Positions 8,610 through 17,624 of a stretch of 64,000 nucleotides of DNA are shown here, piece by piece. The number at the start of each line of letters is the position of its first letter. Position 1 is the stretch's first letter. This DNA comes from Chitinibacter bivalviorum. GTDB taxonomy: Bacteria > Pseudomonadota > Gammaproteobacteria > Burkholderiales > Chitinibacteraceae. The notes below the pieces were generated by a model, which saw nothing but the letters and a program-made list of their open reading frames with translations, was not told the origin of the DNA and ran no database searches. Position numbers and translations under genes: made by a program. The DNA lies in NCBI RefSeq assembly GCF_013403565.1, contig NZ_CP058627.1:248001-312000 (forward strand). Direction: 5' to 3'.

Positions 8610-9722
8610 TCAGTTTCCATTGGCTTGAAGGCTGGCGACGGCGGCTTTGCCATCGGCGTTGAGGATTTTGTTTATTTTGGCATAAGGCATGAGTACTTCA
8701 GCGCTGCATGCGCTCATTGCATGGGGAAGCTTAGGGGTAAACACCAAACCTCGCGCATCAGGATAAACCGTCCAGCGCTCTTCATCTTTGACGACTTGCA
8801 AGCATTCGGCATCGGTTGGTGGCCAAGCTTTGAGGATTAAATTGCGCAGCAAGGGCGTGGGTGCGGCGGTCATGGATTGATTGCCTTTCTTTAGCTCGAC
8901 CCCTATGGGGCTGAGCCATTGCCAAGGGTTAATCTCTGCGCCACTTGGGCGGTTGATGGTGCGATAGGTCACGTCAAAATAGGGATGTGCGCCGGCGCAA
9001 TCGCCGCTTTGAGTGTGTTTAATGACCAGCCATTGCGGCGCGATGAGTACGGCTTCTTCGCGATCGGTCAATTCGCCGAGTCGCCCATATTGGCCCAGAC
9101 TGGCCAGATCACATTCCAGAGCCTCTGATTGCGCTTTACTCATTTCTGCTTTGAGCATTCGGCCAGAGCGAAAGCGCAGCTCGTCTTCTCCGAGTAGCGC
9201 AATGCGGCTAATGTTTTTGTGGCTGTCGGGAGGGTAGTTCGCAGTCATGATGCGATAGCTTTGCCCATTTAACGCCAGCGTCTTGCTGCGTAGCGTGGCG
9301 GAACTCAGCAAGGCTTGGCTGAACCCCTCGCTGGCGCAAATACCGGCTGTTTCGTAGCCTTTGGCCCAGCGTAGTGGGACAGCTTGCAAGCTAATTGGGC
9401 GAGTTTCATTGTCGTTGCGCCAGACGCCAGTGAGCAGCCCATTTTGTAGCTGCAGCAAAGTCCAGCGCGGGTTGCCGGCTTCATCGCCCTCAATCCAGTC
9501 GGGGATCGAGACTTTACCCGCGTGATTGCCATATAGGCGCAGTGATATCGTCGCTCGACTACCTTGGAGGTAATAGGCCCCGTAACTGCTGTTGTCGCGA
9601 TATTGCAAGCAGACGGTAATGGGCTGTGCGCCGAGCTGCCCTTGCCAAACGCCCTGCCAAGCGGCGTCGTCTGCATAAACACAGTGGGTGAGCAGTGCGG
9701 CGGCCAAACCAAGTCGAAGCAT
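8610..9722 (-). CDS. Secreted protein of unknown function
   Basis: A 370-residue protein with a signal peptide (LGLAAALLTHCVYA, cleavage before DD). I do not recognise the family. The mature N-terminus (WQGVWQGQLGAQPITVCL, then repeated short beta strands rich in G and Y) looks like a small beta-barrel domain of the kind often seen in periplasmic proteins that begin xWxGxW. The rest is mixed alpha/beta with four scattered Cys, which fits an oxidising compartment. It lies upstream of the ChbG-like gene on the same strand. Confidence 0.6.
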   Translation of the reverse strand: MLRLGLAAALLTHCVYADDAAWQGVWQGQLGAQPITVCLQYRDNSSYGAYYLQGSRATISLRLYGNHAGKVSIPDWIEGDEAGNPRWTLLQLQNGLLTGVWRNDNETRPISLQAVPLRWAKGYETAGICASEGFSQALLSSATLRSKTLALNGQSYRIMTANYPPDSHKNISRIALLGEDELRFRSGRMLKAEMSKAQSEALECDLASLGQYGRLGELTDREEAVLIAPQWLVIKHTQSGDCAGAHPYFDVTYRTINRPSGAEINPWQWLSPIGVELKKGNQSMTAAPTPLLRNLILKAWPPTDAECLQVVKDEERWTVYPDARGLVFTPKLPHAMSACSAEVLMPYAKINKILNADGKAAVASLQANGN

Positions 9723-9787
9723 GAGGTTTCCGGATGCGGGGCAGGGGTGTCTGTATTTTAGCGCGCAGTGCGCCAGTTGGCGGATAT

Positions 9788-10540
9788 TTAGGCCGCGACT
9801 TGAGGTACAGCAAAGGGCTGATTGTGCAGCGTGTACAAAGCCAAGCCGTGTTCATCTAAACGCAAGTAGCCACCTTCACCCTGATGCCAGTCGGGAAGAA
9901 CCCAGCGCTGCCCCTGTGGGTATATGTGTGTAGATGGCTTGTGTGTATGTCCGTGGATTAATACTTGGGTGGTGTATTTGATTAATTCGGCTTGAATGGC
10001 GGCGGAATTGACATCCATAATGGCCATCGATTTGCGCTGATTCATTGACATGGATTTGGCGCGCAGTTTAGCGGCTTCTTGATTGCGTAGCTTTTTTGGC
10101 AAGTGTAGCCAAATCCACTGCACAATCGGGTTTCTGGCTAATTTGCGATAGCGTTGATAATCAAGGTCGTCCGTGCAGTAGGCGTCACCGTGGGCGAGCA
10201 AGATTTGCTGCCCCGCCACTTTGATGATGCTGGGGTCAGGCAGAATAGTCAGGCCAGCTTCGCGTGCAAACCGTTTGCTAGGCAAGAAGTCGCGATTGCC
10301 CGCCATAAAAAATACCGCCACGCCTGCTGTCTGTAGCGCCGCAATCTGACGGGCAATGTCACCATAAAAGACATCGTCAAGTTGATCGTCACCGAGCCAA
10401 TACTCAAATAAATCACCCAAAATATATAAGGCAGCCGCTTGACTGGCGGTGTCGCGCAGGAAAGTGCGAAACGCCGCGACGGTCGCTGCATCGGCAGGGC
10501 AGAGGTGCAAATCTGAGATGAAAAGTGTCGGGCGGTGCAT
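9788..10540 (-). CDS. lpxH: UDP-2,3-diacylglucosamine diphosphatase
   Basis: LpxH hydrolyses UDP-2,3-diacylglucosamine to lipid X and UMP, the fourth step of lipid A synthesis, at the inner leaflet of the inner membrane. The 250-residue protein has all calcineurin-like metallophosphatase motifs in order: SDLHL, GDLFEYWLGDD, AGNRDFL, LAHGDAYCTDD and HGHTHKPSTH. The insertion with basic and aromatic residues in the middle is the lipid-binding cap of the family. It lies downstream of the two cyclophilin genes, as is common in betaproteobacteria, but a hairpin with a T tract stands between them. Confidence 0.95.
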   Translation of the reverse strand: MHRPTLFISDLHLCPADAATVAAFRTFLRDTASQAAALYILGDLFEYWLGDDQLDDVFYGDIARQIAALQTAGVAVFFMAGNRDFLPSKRFAREAGLTILPDPSIIKVAGQQILLAHGDAYCTDDLDYQRYRKLARNPIVQWIWLHLPKKLRNQEAAKLRAKSMSMNQRKSMAIMDVNSAAIQAELIKYTTQVLIHGHTHKPSTHIYPQGQRWVLPDWHQGEGGYLRLDEHGLALYTLHNQPFAVPQVAA

Positions 10541-10556
10541 AGACTTTACAGATTAA

Positions 10557-10580
10557 AAAAGCGCGGCAAACCGCGCTTTT
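10557..10580 (-). terminator. Terminator between ppiB and lpxH
   Basis: A 10-bp stem (10557-10566 with 10571-10580) with a four-base loop is followed on the minus strand by T residues. A second GC hairpin (10595-10601 with 10609-10615) lies between it and the ppiB stop codon. Together they could attenuate read-through into lpxH. Confidence 0.7.
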
Positions 10581-10622
10581 GTTGGATTAAGACTCGGCGC
10601 CATTGAAGGGCGCCGAACTCAA

Positions 10623-11129
10623 TTACTCGGCCAATACTTCAGCTTTAACGATCAATACGTCTTCTTTCGGTACGTCTTGATGGAAGCCATTGCTGCCGGT
10701 TTTTACTTTTTCAATTGCATCAACCACGTCTTGGCCTTCAATCACTGCGCCAAATACCGCGTAGCCCCAGCCTTGCGCTGATTTGCTGCGGAAATTCAGG
10801 AAGTCGTTGTCGGCTGCATTAATGAAGAACTGAGCTGACGCAGAGTGTGGATCAGGTGTACGCGCCATCGCGATGGTGTAGATGTCGTTTTTCAGACCGT
10901 TGTCAGCTTCATTTTGAATGCTGGCGCGGCCGTCTTTTTTCTCTTTCATGCCGGGCGCAAAACCGCCACCTTGAATCATAAAGCCATCAATCACGCGGTG
11001 AAAAATAGTGCCATCGTAGTGGCCATCGGTCACGTATTGCACAAAGTTAGCCACGGTAATCGGTGCTTTTTCTGCGTTCAATTCCAGAACGATGTCACCT
11101 TTGCTGGTGCTGAGTTTTACTTTAGTCAT
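10623..11129 (-). CDS. ppiB: Cytoplasmic cyclophilin-type peptidyl-prolyl isomerase
   Basis: PpiB catalyses cis/trans isomerisation of peptide bonds before proline. The 168-residue protein has no signal peptide and is one complete bacterial cyclophilin domain: [28 protein letters not shown], the catalytic Arg in [13 protein letters not shown], and the late WGYAVFG motif. The gene is 30 bp downstream of a second cyclophilin gene with an export signal on the same strand, so the cell makes a cytoplasmic and a periplasmic form from one locus. Confidence 0.95.
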   Translation of the reverse strand: MTKVKLSTSKGDIVLELNAEKAPITVANFVQYVTDGHYDGTIFHRVIDGFMIQGGGFAPGMKEKKDGRASIQNEADNGLKNDIYTIAMARTPDPHSASAQFFINAADNDFLNFRSKSAQGWGYAVFGAVIEGQDVVDAIEKVKTGSNGFHQDVPKEDVLIVKAEVLAE

Positions 11130-11159
11130 GCTGCATGCTCCTGATCGTGTATTGAATGT

Positions 11160-11765
11160 TTATTTGCTGGTTTTATTGGTTTTGCTGGCTTTGTCTGCTT
11201 TGGCCGCGCCCGCTGGCAATTCTTTGGCGCTGATCAGCATGACGTTTTCGGCTGGCTGATCGCCCGGTACGGTTTGCACTTTGGCAATTTGATCAACCAC
11301 ATCCATGCCACTGACCACTTTACCGAAAACAGCGTAGCCCCAGTTGTCAAAAGAAGGATAGTTCAAAGAATCGTTATTTTTCAGATTGATATAAAACTGG
11401 CTGGTGGCCGAGTGCGGCGCGCCCGTGCGCGCCATCGCCAATGTGCCTCTATCGTTTTTCAGGCCTTTTTCAGCGGCCATTTGGGCTTCATTCTGAATTG
11501 GGTCACGCGTTGGTTTTTGCACCATCTTGGCGTCAAAGCCACCGCCTTGCACGACAAAACCATTAATCACACGGTGAAAAATCGTATTGTCGTAATGTTT
11601 GTCTTTCACGTACTGCAGAAAATTCGCCACGGTTTTAGGCGCCGCTTCCGGATAAAGCTCGACGACCACTTTACCTTTGGAGGTGACCATCTCAACTTGT
11701 GGATTGGCGGCCAAGGCGGCCATGCTAGACAGTGCCAGTGCGGCGGCAACAACAAAGCGTTTCAT
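11160..11765 (-). CDS. Periplasmic cyclophilin-type peptidyl-prolyl isomerase
   Basis: A 201-residue cyclophilin with a clear signal peptide (RFVVAAALALSSMAALA, cleaved before NPQ) and the same catalytic landmarks as its neighbour: FHRVINGFVVQGGG, SATSQFYIN and WGYAVFGKVV. It corresponds to the PpiA class, which folds exported proteins. The C-terminus carries about 17 extra residues rich in Lys, Ala, Thr and Ser after the domain, a disordered tail not needed for the fold. Transcription likely starts upstream of this gene and continues into ppiB. Confidence 0.93.
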   Translation of the reverse strand: MKRFVVAAALALSSMAALAANPQVEMVTSKGKVVVELYPEAAPKTVANFLQYVKDKHYDNTIFHRVINGFVVQGGGFDAKMVQKPTRDPIQNEAQMAAEKGLKNDRGTLAMARTGAPHSATSQFYINLKNNDSLNYPSFDNWGYAVFGKVVSGMDVVDQIAKVQTVPGDQPAENVMLISAKELPAGAAKADKASKTNKTSK

Positions 11766-11869
11766 CGATCTTCCTGCGAATTAGATATGTGTATGGGTTG
11801 AGGGTGAAAAATATCAAACAATCATACCACGAGGGCGGTGTAGAATTGTGCGTCTGATGGAGCCCCGCT

Positions 11870-12505
11870 ATGTTGAAATTACCCACAATTGACCAGTTTA
11901 TTGGCGAATTCGATACGGTTTTACGCACTTTGGCCGCGCCAGCCGCCAGCGTTCGCCCTCATCCCGATCGTGAGTTGGCTGAAGCCGATCTCACTGAGGC
12001 GGAAAAAACGCACGCAGCTGGTTTAATGCGCGTTAATCATTGTGGTGAAGTGTGCGCGCAAGCGCTGTACCAAGGGCAAGCATTAACCGCGCGTGAACCC
12101 GCCGCTCGCGAAGCATTGAAGCAAGCTGCAGCAGAAGAAGTCGAGCATCTGGCGTGGACGCGTCAACGCCTTGACGAGCTGGGCAGCCATCGCAGTGTCT
12201 TTAATCCATTGTGGTATGCAGGCTCATTCGCAATGGGCGTGACCGCTGGTTTGATTGGCGATAAATGGAATTTGGGTTTCTTGGCCGAAACCGAGCGTCA
12301 GGTCACCGCGCATCTGGAAAGCCATTTGACGCAATTGCCTGAGCAAGACGCGAAAAGCCGCGCAATTGTGACGCAAATGGCGATCGACGAGACGAGCCAT
12401 GCCGAGCAGGCCGTGGCTTTGGGCGCCGCCGAATTGCCTAGCCCAGTGGCGAAATTAATGACTTTAACGTCCAAAGTCATGACCAATTTGAGTTACCGCA
12501 TTTGA
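11870..12505 (+). CDS. coq7: 3-demethoxyubiquinol 3-hydroxylase (Coq7)
   Basis: Coq7 is the di-iron monooxygenase that adds the C-6 hydroxyl in ubiquinone synthesis. The 211-residue protein shows the duplicated iron ligands of the family: NHCGEVCAQ, EEVEHLAWT, and near the end ETSHAEQA, with further Glu residues in AETERQVTAHLESH. It is membrane-associated through amphipathic helices in the family; no full membrane helix is seen. It is divergent from the cyclophilin pair and has its own start 104 bp from theirs. Confidence 0.95.
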   Translation: MLKLPTIDQFIGEFDTVLRTLAAPAASVRPHPDRELAEADLTEAEKTHAAGLMRVNHCGEVCAQALYQGQALTAREPAAREALKQAAAEEVEHLAWTRQRLDELGSHRSVFNPLWYAGSFAMGVTAGLIGDKWNLGFLAETERQVTAHLESHLTQLPEQDAKSRAIVTQMAIDETSHAEQAVALGAAELPSPVAKLMTLTSKVMTNLSYRI

Positions 12506-12618
12506 GTTAAATCAGAGCATGGCGATAAATCGATATGCCGTGTGGATTATTGACTATGTTTGCCGGTGCTAACGCGATATAAACGCGCTATGAATATTGC
12601 TATTTTTAGGTGAGCCGT

Positions 12619-13428
12619 ATGTCGGGATCGTCAGGGATGTTAGCGCCAGCAGGGATTGTGGATTACGTCGAGCATAGCGCACTCGATAAAGTAGCTTTGC
12701 CGTTTCAACGCTTGTTTGTCATGGCGATGATCGGTGGGATGTTTATTTCTCTCGGTGGTTTGTTAGCGGTGGTGATTGCAGGCGGCTCGCCCGGCTTGCA
12801 GGCCAGCAATCCTGGCTTGCTCAAATTTGTATTTGGCGCGGTATTCCCGCTAGGCTTTATTGCCGTGGTGTTGACCGGGGTGGATTTATTTACCTCCAAC
12901 TGCGCAACGCAAATGGTGCCTTTGCAGCGGCAGAAAATTACCGTCGTGGATGTGCTCAAAGTCTGGGTCATCTCTTATGGCGGTAACTTTATTGGTGCGC
13001 TGTTTACGGCTTGGGCTTTTGCTTATATGACTGGCCTATTCAAACCCGGTGAACCTGCGACGCTGTATTTATTGTCTCTGGCGCATCACAAGCTCGAAAA
13101 CCCATTTGTAACGACCTTCTTTAAAGGCATTCTGGCCAATATTCTGGTGTGTGTCGCCGCATGGCAAGCGTATTCAGCCAAAGATACGATGGGTCGCATG
13201 ATGGCGATCTGGCTGCCTGTGATGGCGTTTGTGGCGCTGGGGATGGAGCACAGCATTGCTAATATGTTTTTTATCCCAGCCGCCATGCTCGCTGGATTAG
13301 ATGCGAGTTGGGGTGATTTTGTGTTTCATAATCTGATCCCCGCGACATTAGGCAATATCGTCGGTGGTGCGCTGGTGATCGGATTGCCCTATGCGTGGAT
13401 TTATCAGCAAGGCGTCGCAGAGCACTAA
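12619..13428 (+). CDS. Formate/nitrite transporter family channel
   Basis: An FNT-family pentameric channel of 269 residues with six membrane helices. The helix-breaking motif GMEHSIANMFFIP, containing the conserved gating His, and SNCATQM in the second loop are diagnostic. FocA moves formate and NirC moves nitrite; without pfl or nir genes nearby the substrate is open. The ATG at 12619 is preferred over a GTG at 12610 because the AGGTGA that overlaps the GTG is well placed as its ribosome binding site. A 49-bp palindrome and then a terminator follow the stop. Confidence 0.88.
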   Translation: MSGSSGMLAPAGIVDYVEHSALDKVALPFQRLFVMAMIGGMFISLGGLLAVVIAGGSPGLQASNPGLLKFVFGAVFPLGFIAVVLTGVDLFTSNCATQMVPLQRQKITVVDVLKVWVISYGGNFIGALFTAWAFAYMTGLFKPGEPATLYLLSLAHHKLENPFVTTFFKGILANILVCVAAWQAYSAKDTMGRMMAIWLPVMAFVALGMEHSIANMFFIPAAMLAGLDASWGDFVFHNLIPATLGNIVGGALVIGLPYAWIYQQGVAEH

Positions 13429-13433
13429 TAATG

Positions 13434-13482
13434 GGGTATTGCCCTGAAGATATTTAGTTGCATGGATTTGAGGGGGATACCC
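13434..13482. repeat. 49-bp palindromic element, copy A
   Basis: Arms GGGTAT and ATACCC with exactly 37 bases between. It starts five bases after the stop of the formate/nitrite channel gene, and a terminator begins 12 bases later. Its left half, GGGTATTGCCCTGAAGAT, is nearly shared with copies C and D, which shows common origin beyond the arms. Confidence 0.8.
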
Positions 13483-13494
13483 TTAACACAATTA

Positions 13495-13519
13495 AAAAAG
13501 GCCGCAGATGCGGCCTTTT
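13495..13519. terminator. Bidirectional terminator between convergent genes
   Basis: A GGCCGCA stem is flanked by an A tract on the left and a T tract on the right, so it can end both the channel gene (+) and the OsmC gene (-). Confidence 0.85.
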
Positions 13520-13537
13520 TTATTACCAAATGACTTA

Positions 13538-13957
13538 TTAATTCGCTTCGCGCACTTCAAAATCATGCGTGATCGGCACCACTTGACCCAGCATGATCGA
13601 CGCCGAGCAGTATTTCTCTGCTGATAGCTTAATTGCACGTTCAACCACCTCGGGCTTAAGTGCTTTGCCCATCACAATAAAGTGCAGATGGATTTTGGTG
13701 AAGACTTTAGGATCGGTCTCGGCGCGTTCGGCATCAACCTCAACGACGCAGTCGCGCACGTCAGCACGGCCTTTCTTTAAAATATGGATCACATCATAGG
13801 TCGAGCAGCCCGTCATGCCCATCAGCAGCATTTCCATCGGGCGCGGGCCGAGGTTGCGGCCACCACCACTGGGCGGGCCATCCATCAGTACCGCGTGACC
13901 TGATTCCGATGTCGCCAGAAAACTTACTTCCTCAACCCATTTAACGCGTACTTTCAC
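13538..13957 (-). CDS. OsmC-family (YhfA-like) redox protein
   Basis: A 139-residue OsmC/Ohr-fold protein. The two family cysteines are in MTGCSTYDV and EKYCSASIM, the positions used for thiol chemistry against hydroperoxides in Ohr and OsmC. The short length and the PSGGGRNLGPRPMEMLLMG segment fit the YhfA branch, whose physiological substrate is not established. It is transcribed alone, converging with the channel gene. Confidence 0.88.
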   Translation of the reverse strand: MKVRVKWVEEVSFLATSESGHAVLMDGPPSGGGRNLGPRPMEMLLMGMTGCSTYDVIHILKKGRADVRDCVVEVDAERAETDPKVFTKIHLHFIVMGKALKPEVVERAIKLSAEKYCSASIMLGQVVPITHDFEVREAN

Positions 13958-14057
13958 GGCAAACTCCTTCGAATATTTACAAGGCCAGTCGGGCTGGCGG
14001 GTGCTGCTATTTTAGCGGGAAATCAGTCTGCTTGTCCTTTACAGGGCAATGCATTGT

Positions 14058-14063
14058 TATAGT
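14058..14063 (+). promoter_or_regulatory. Extended -10 promoter of the putative small RNA
   Basis: TGTTATAGT at 14055-14063 is an extended -10 (TGnTATAGT). No good -35 stands at the right distance, as is tolerated for extended -10 promoters. It drives the interval that ends in the strong terminator at 14186-14219. Confidence 0.4.
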
Positions 14064-14069
14064 GCTGCC

Positions 14070-14219
14070 GTTTATCGCGACGCACCAAATTGGCTTGCCT
14101 TACGCGAGGATGTCATGGATAATCGCCGGTGACATCAAGCCTGCTTGGTGTCGTCTCCTCCATCCTCCATTTTTGGTGGATTTCGCGCAATCTAGGTCAA
14201 ACTAGATTGCGTTTTTTTT
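14070..14219 (+). ncRNA. Putative small RNA upstream of rplM
   Basis: Between the divergently oriented OsmC gene and rplM lies a strong plus-strand intrinsic terminator with no gene in front of it. About 150 bases upstream is an extended -10 promoter. The interval contains a 9-bp hairpin (14131-14139 with 14144-14152), a pyrimidine-rich single-stranded part, and the terminator hairpin, which is the layout of a trans-acting sRNA. A 31-codon frame crosses it but lacks a spaced ribosome binding site. I match it to no known RNA family. Confidence 0.5.
14186..14219 (+). terminator. Strong terminator of the putative small RNA
   Basis: A 10-bp perfect stem (14186-14195 with 14202-14211) is followed by eight T. 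It lies upstream of the rplM promoter and cannot serve rplM. Confidence 0.9.
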
Positions 14220-14261
14220 GCACCATCGATGTGGTTTACACACATTGATTGCATAAACTCT

Positions 14262-14291
14262 TTGACAGAGTGGCAAGTTCTCCGCTAGAAT
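14262..14291 (+). promoter_or_regulatory. Sigma-70 promoter of rplM-rpsI
   Basis: TTGACA (14262-14267) and TAGAAT (14286-14291) are 18 bp apart, about 40 bp before the rplM start. The near-consensus match fits a strongly expressed ribosomal protein operon. Confidence 0.7.
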
Positions 14292-14330
14292 TCGCGACTT
14301 TCTCAAATTCAAAAACGTGGACTAGCAGTC

Positions 14331-14759
14331 ATGAAAACCTTTTCTGCCAAGCCGCACGAGGTGAAGCGCGAGTGGTTCGTTGTTGACGCCACAGACTTAG
14401 TGCTGGGCCGTCTCGCTGCCGAGATCGCCAAACGCCTGCGTGGCAAACATAAAGCCGAATACACCCCGCACGTCGATACCGGCGACTACATCGTTGTGGT
14501 TAACGCAGATAAGATCCGCGTTACTGGCGATAAAGCTCAATCGAAAAAATACTACCGTCACACTGGTCACCCAGGCGGTATTTACGAGCGTACCTTCACT
14601 GAAATGCAAAACAAATTCCCAGGCCGTGCTTTGGAGTTTGCTGTTAAAGGCATGCTTCCAAAAGGCCCATTGGGTTACGCAATGATCAAGAAGATGAAGG
14701 TTTATGCCGGTGGCGAGCATCCGCACGCTGCGCAAGAACCTAAATCGCTTGCAATCTAA
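14331..14759 (+). CDS. rplM: 50S ribosomal protein L13
   Basis: L13 is an early-assembly protein of the large subunit. The 142-residue protein is full length with the family landmarks [40 protein letters not shown], and the C-terminal [11 protein letters not shown] and [11 protein letters not shown]. It forms the standard two-gene operon with rpsI, 23 bp downstream. Confidence 0.99.
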   Translation: MKTFSAKPHEVKREWFVVDATDLVLGRLAAEIAKRLRGKHKAEYTPHVDTGDYIVVVNADKIRVTGDKAQSKKYYRHTGHPGGIYERTFTEMQNKFPGRALEFAVKGMLPKGPLGYAMIKKMKVYAGGEHPHAAQEPKSLAI

Positions 14760-14782
14760 GCAGAACGTAAAGGAATTGCATC

Positions 14783-15175
14783 ATGGTAGGTAAATACAAC
14801 TACGGTACCGGTCGTCGCAAGAGCTCTGTAGCTCGTGTGTTCATCACCAAAGGTACTGGCAATATCGTGGTAAACGGTAAAGCTCTGGATCAGTACTTCG
14901 CTCGCGAAACTGGTCGTATGATCGTACGTCAGCCACTGGAACTCACTAGCAATCTTGAAGCTTTTGACATCATGGTAAACGTAGCTGGCGGCGGCGAATC
15001 TGGCCAAGCTGGTGCTGTTCGCCACGGTATCACTCGTGCTTTGATCGAATTCGATGCGGCTCTGAAGCCAACATTGAAATCAGCTGGTCTGGTTACGCGT
15101 GACGCTCGTGAAGTTGAACGTAAAAAAGTTGGTCTGCGTGGCGCACGTCGTCGCAAACAGTTCTCAAAACGTTAA
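14783..15175 (+). CDS. rpsI: 30S ribosomal protein S9
   Basis: S9 sits in the small-subunit head, and its basic tail reaches the P site. The 130-residue protein begins [15 protein letters not shown], has [15 protein letters not shown], and ends in the canonical [13 protein letters not shown] tail. It is preceded by an AGGAA ribosome binding site and followed by a terminator. Confidence 0.99.
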   Translation: MVGKYNYGTGRRKSSVARVFITKGTGNIVVNGKALDQYFARETGRMIVRQPLELTSNLEAFDIMVNVAGGGESGQAGAVRHGITRALIEFDAALKPTLKSAGLVTRDAREVERKKVGLRGARRRKQFSKR

Positions 15176-15198
15176 TTCGTTTTTTGTACTGGACCAAG

Positions 15199-15226
15199 AA
15201 AAGCCATCCTTCGGGGTGGCTTTTTT
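15199..15226 (+). terminator. Terminator of rplM-rpsI
   Basis: An 11-bp stem starting at 15199 closes a TTCG tetraloop and is followed by a T tract. Confidence 0.9.
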
Positions 15227-15339
15227 ATTGCCTGTTACTTGGCGTTTACTGTCTTTTACGCGTAATTTTTGTGCGCTAGCCTGCCTACGCGGGGTTATTT
15301 TGTTTTATGATCGTTCTGACACTAACTGAGGATAAAGGC

Positions 15340-16383
15340 ATGATCAAAGTAGGGATTGTTGGCGGTACGGGCTACACCGGTGTTGAATTATTGCGTCTTT
15401 TGTCGCGCCACCCGGATGTTGAATTGCGCGCCGTTACTTCACGCAAAGAAGCGGGCATGAAAGTGGCCGAAATGTTTCCTAGCCTGCGTGGCCGCGTTGA
15501 TATTGCTTTCTCTACGCCTGAAGATGCCAAACTCACTGAATGCGATGTGGTGTTCTTTGCTACGCCACATGGCGTAGCCATGGCGCAAGCGCGCGAATTG
15601 CTCGAAGCGGGCGTCAAAGTCATCGATCTGGCCGCCGATTTCCGTCTGAAAGACCCTGCTGAGTTTGCCAAATGGTACGCGATGGAGCACAGCTGTACCG
15701 ATTTGCTCGCTGAAGCCGTGTACGGTTTGCCAGAAGTGAATCGCGCAGCGATCCAGAGTGCGCGTTTAATTGGTATGGCCGGTTGCTACCCAACCTCAGT
15801 GCAGCTGGGTTTGTTGCCCTTGCTGGAAAATGGCAAAAAATTGATTGAAACAACAGGTTTGATTGCCGATTGTAAATCGGGTGTTTCAGGCGCAGGCCGC
15901 AAAGCCGAAGTCGGCACCTTGTTTGCCGAAAGCGCGGATAATTTCAAAGCCTACGGCGTAAAAGGCCATCGCCACTCGCCTGAAATCATGCAAGGCTTGA
16001 GCGAAATTCACGGTGCACCCGTACAGCTGACCTTTGTACCGCACTTAACGCCCATGATTCGCGGCATTCATTCAACGATATATGCGCGTTTGACCGAAGA
16101 AGGTAAAAACACCGACATCCAGAAATTGTTTGAAGAGCGCTTTGCGAACGAAGTCTTTGTCGATGTGATGCCTGCTGGCTCTTGCCCAGAAACGCGTTCG
16201 GTTCGTGGTAGCAATACCGCCCGTATTGCCGTACACCGCCCAGGAAATGGCGATTTGCTGGTGATACTGGTGGTAGAAGACAATCTGGTCAAAGGCGCAT
16301 CAGGTCAATCGGTGCAGGTGATGAATTTGATGTTTGGCCTCAATGAGCAGCATGGCCTCGACGTTGTGCCATTGTTGCCATAA
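15340..16383 (+). CDS. argC: N-acetyl-gamma-glutamyl-phosphate reductase
   Basis: ArgC reduces N-acetylglutamyl phosphate to the semialdehyde with NADPH, the third step of arginine synthesis. The protein of about 347 residues opens with the dinucleotide-binding [17 protein letters not shown] and carries the active-site Cys in [16 protein letters not shown] and the His in HRHSPEI. The ATG at 15340 is chosen over an upstream ATG at 15307, because the protein should start at MIKVGIVGG and a purine-rich GAGGATAAAGG precedes it. No other arg genes adjoin. Confidence 0.97.
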   Translation: MIKVGIVGGTGYTGVELLRLLSRHPDVELRAVTSRKEAGMKVAEMFPSLRGRVDIAFSTPEDAKLTECDVVFFATPHGVAMAQARELLEAGVKVIDLAADFRLKDPAEFAKWYAMEHSCTDLLAEAVYGLPEVNRAAIQSARLIGMAGCYPTSVQLGLLPLLENGKKLIETTGLIADCKSGVSGAGRKAEVGTLFAESADNFKAYGVKGHRHSPEIMQGLSEIHGAPVQLTFVPHLTPMIRGIHSTIYARLTEEGKNTDIQKLFEERFANEVFVDVMPAGSCPETRSVRGSNTARIAVHRPGNGDLLVILVVEDNLVKGASGQSVQVMNLMFGLNEQHGLDVVPLLP

Positions 16384-16388
16384 GCGCA

Positions 16389-17108
16389 ATGCCAATTAAG
16401 CGTCTTTACCGCGCCCATCGGGCGCGGCTCACCGCTACGCCGATGGCGCTACGCCCACAAGATACTTGGCGCATCAAGATACTGCGCGGGGTATTGCTTT
16501 GTAGTCTTTTATTGCTAACGTTTGGTGGTGGATACTGGCTAGCGCAGCAGCAATTGCGCTCTGAGCAAGCCAGTGCCAATAGTCAGCAGCAAAACGTGAC
16601 GCAGAAAAACGAAACGCAAATCGCATCATTAAGCGCCGAAGTGGCCTTGCTTTCGCAAAAAGTCACCATCATGACTGCCGAGCGCAATACTTTGGTGCAG
16701 CAGCAAACCCAAGCGCAGCAAGATGTCGCTGCCTTGCGTGAAACGCTGTCTTTTTTTGAGTCGCTATTGCAAAGTAATGATCGCTCGCGCATAGCTAGCT
16801 TTGTCGCCTGCGATTTGCAAACAATAGAGCCCGGTAAATACCGCTATCGTTTGCTCTTGGTGCAGGGAATGAATCGCACTGATGAATTACTCGGGCGCTT
16901 GCAGGTGAATCTGCAATACAGCGAAGGCGGTAAAAAAGGGCGTATTAGCCAAGGTTTAGACCCGCAAATCCCCGTCAAAGCCAAGCACTATGCCAAGCTG
17001 GAAGGCGAGCTTAGCCCGCCAGCGGGGGCGAGTAATTTGGTGCTGGATGTGCAGTTTTTTGGCGAGCAGGGCAATCAGGTTCAAGCGAGTTGTCAGAAAA
17101 AAATCTAA
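16389..17108 (+). CDS. Membrane-anchored coiled-coil protein (DUF6776-like)
   Basis: A 239-residue protein with a basic cytoplasmic N-terminus, one membrane helix (ILRGVLLCSLLLLTFGGGYWLA), a coiled coil rich in Gln at about residues 60-125, and a C-terminal beta-rich domain with two Cys. I recall it as the betaproteobacterial family that regularly precedes bactofilin. It is five bases after argC and nine bases before the bactofilin gene, so the three are probably cotranscribed. A role with the bactofilin scaffold at the envelope is inference from context. Confidence 0.65.
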   Translation: MPIKRLYRAHRARLTATPMALRPQDTWRIKILRGVLLCSLLLLTFGGGYWLAQQQLRSEQASANSQQQNVTQKNETQIASLSAEVALLSQKVTIMTAERNTLVQQQTQAQQDVAALRETLSFFESLLQSNDRSRIASFVACDLQTIEPGKYRYRLLLVQGMNRTDELLGRLQVNLQYSEGGKKGRISQGLDPQIPVKAKHYAKLEGELSPPAGASNLVLDVQFFGEQGNQVQASCQKKI

Positions 17109-17117
17109 GGAGACATC

Positions 17118-17531
17118 GTGTTTAACAAGAAAAAAGGCAGCACCAAGATTGATAGTCTGATTGGTCAGGGTACGACGCTGACTGGCGATGTGTCATTTGC
17201 GGGTGGTTTACGCGTTGATGGCGTCATCATTGGCAATGTCAGCATGGCCGATGAGAAAAACGGCACTTTGGTCGTGAGTGAAAAAGCGCGCATCGAGGGT
17301 AAAGTGATTTGCAGTCATTTAATCTTGAATGGCGAAATTCGCGGCCCGATTGAAGTGAGCCATTACGTTGAGTTGCAAGCCAAATCACGTATTGTCGGCG
17401 ATCTGTCGTATAAAACCTTGGAAATGCATCCCGGTGCAATTATTGAAGGCCGTTTGGTGCACGTCCATAATGGCAAGCGTGAAGAAGTGGCCGCCGATTC
17501 TGTGCCGCGTACCGAGCCAAAAACCGCGTAA
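17118..17531 (+). CDS. Bactofilin
   Basis: A 137-residue bactofilin, a cytoskeletal protein that polymerises without nucleotide into filaments beneath the inner membrane. The core is a right-handed beta helix visible as about six repeats of V/I-x-G-x-I/V: TTLTGDVSFAGGLRVDG, VIIGNVS, ARIEGKVIC, GEIRGPIEV and RIVGDLSYKTLEM. Short disordered ends flank it. AAGGAGA is its ribosome binding site. The pairing with the upstream membrane protein suggests a localised cell-wall or shape function. Confidence 0.9.
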   Translation: MFNKKKGSTKIDSLIGQGTTLTGDVSFAGGLRVDGVIIGNVSMADEKNGTLVVSEKARIEGKVICSHLILNGEIRGPIEVSHYVELQAKSRIVGDLSYKTLEMHPGAIIEGRLVHVHNGKREEVAADSVPRTEPKTA

Positions 17532-17624
17532 ATATCTGTGATTGCCGCTTTGCTCGATTGACCTAAACTCGACAGAAGCGGATAATCCATAGTGTTTTAG
17601 TCAACTATTATCTTCGGAGCTGTG

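Noticed and set aside
9918..9966. GGGTAT...ATACTT at 49-bp spacing inside lpxH
   Set aside because: It covers the conserved HGHTHKPSTH codons of lpxH and the right arm has two mismatches; most likely chance.
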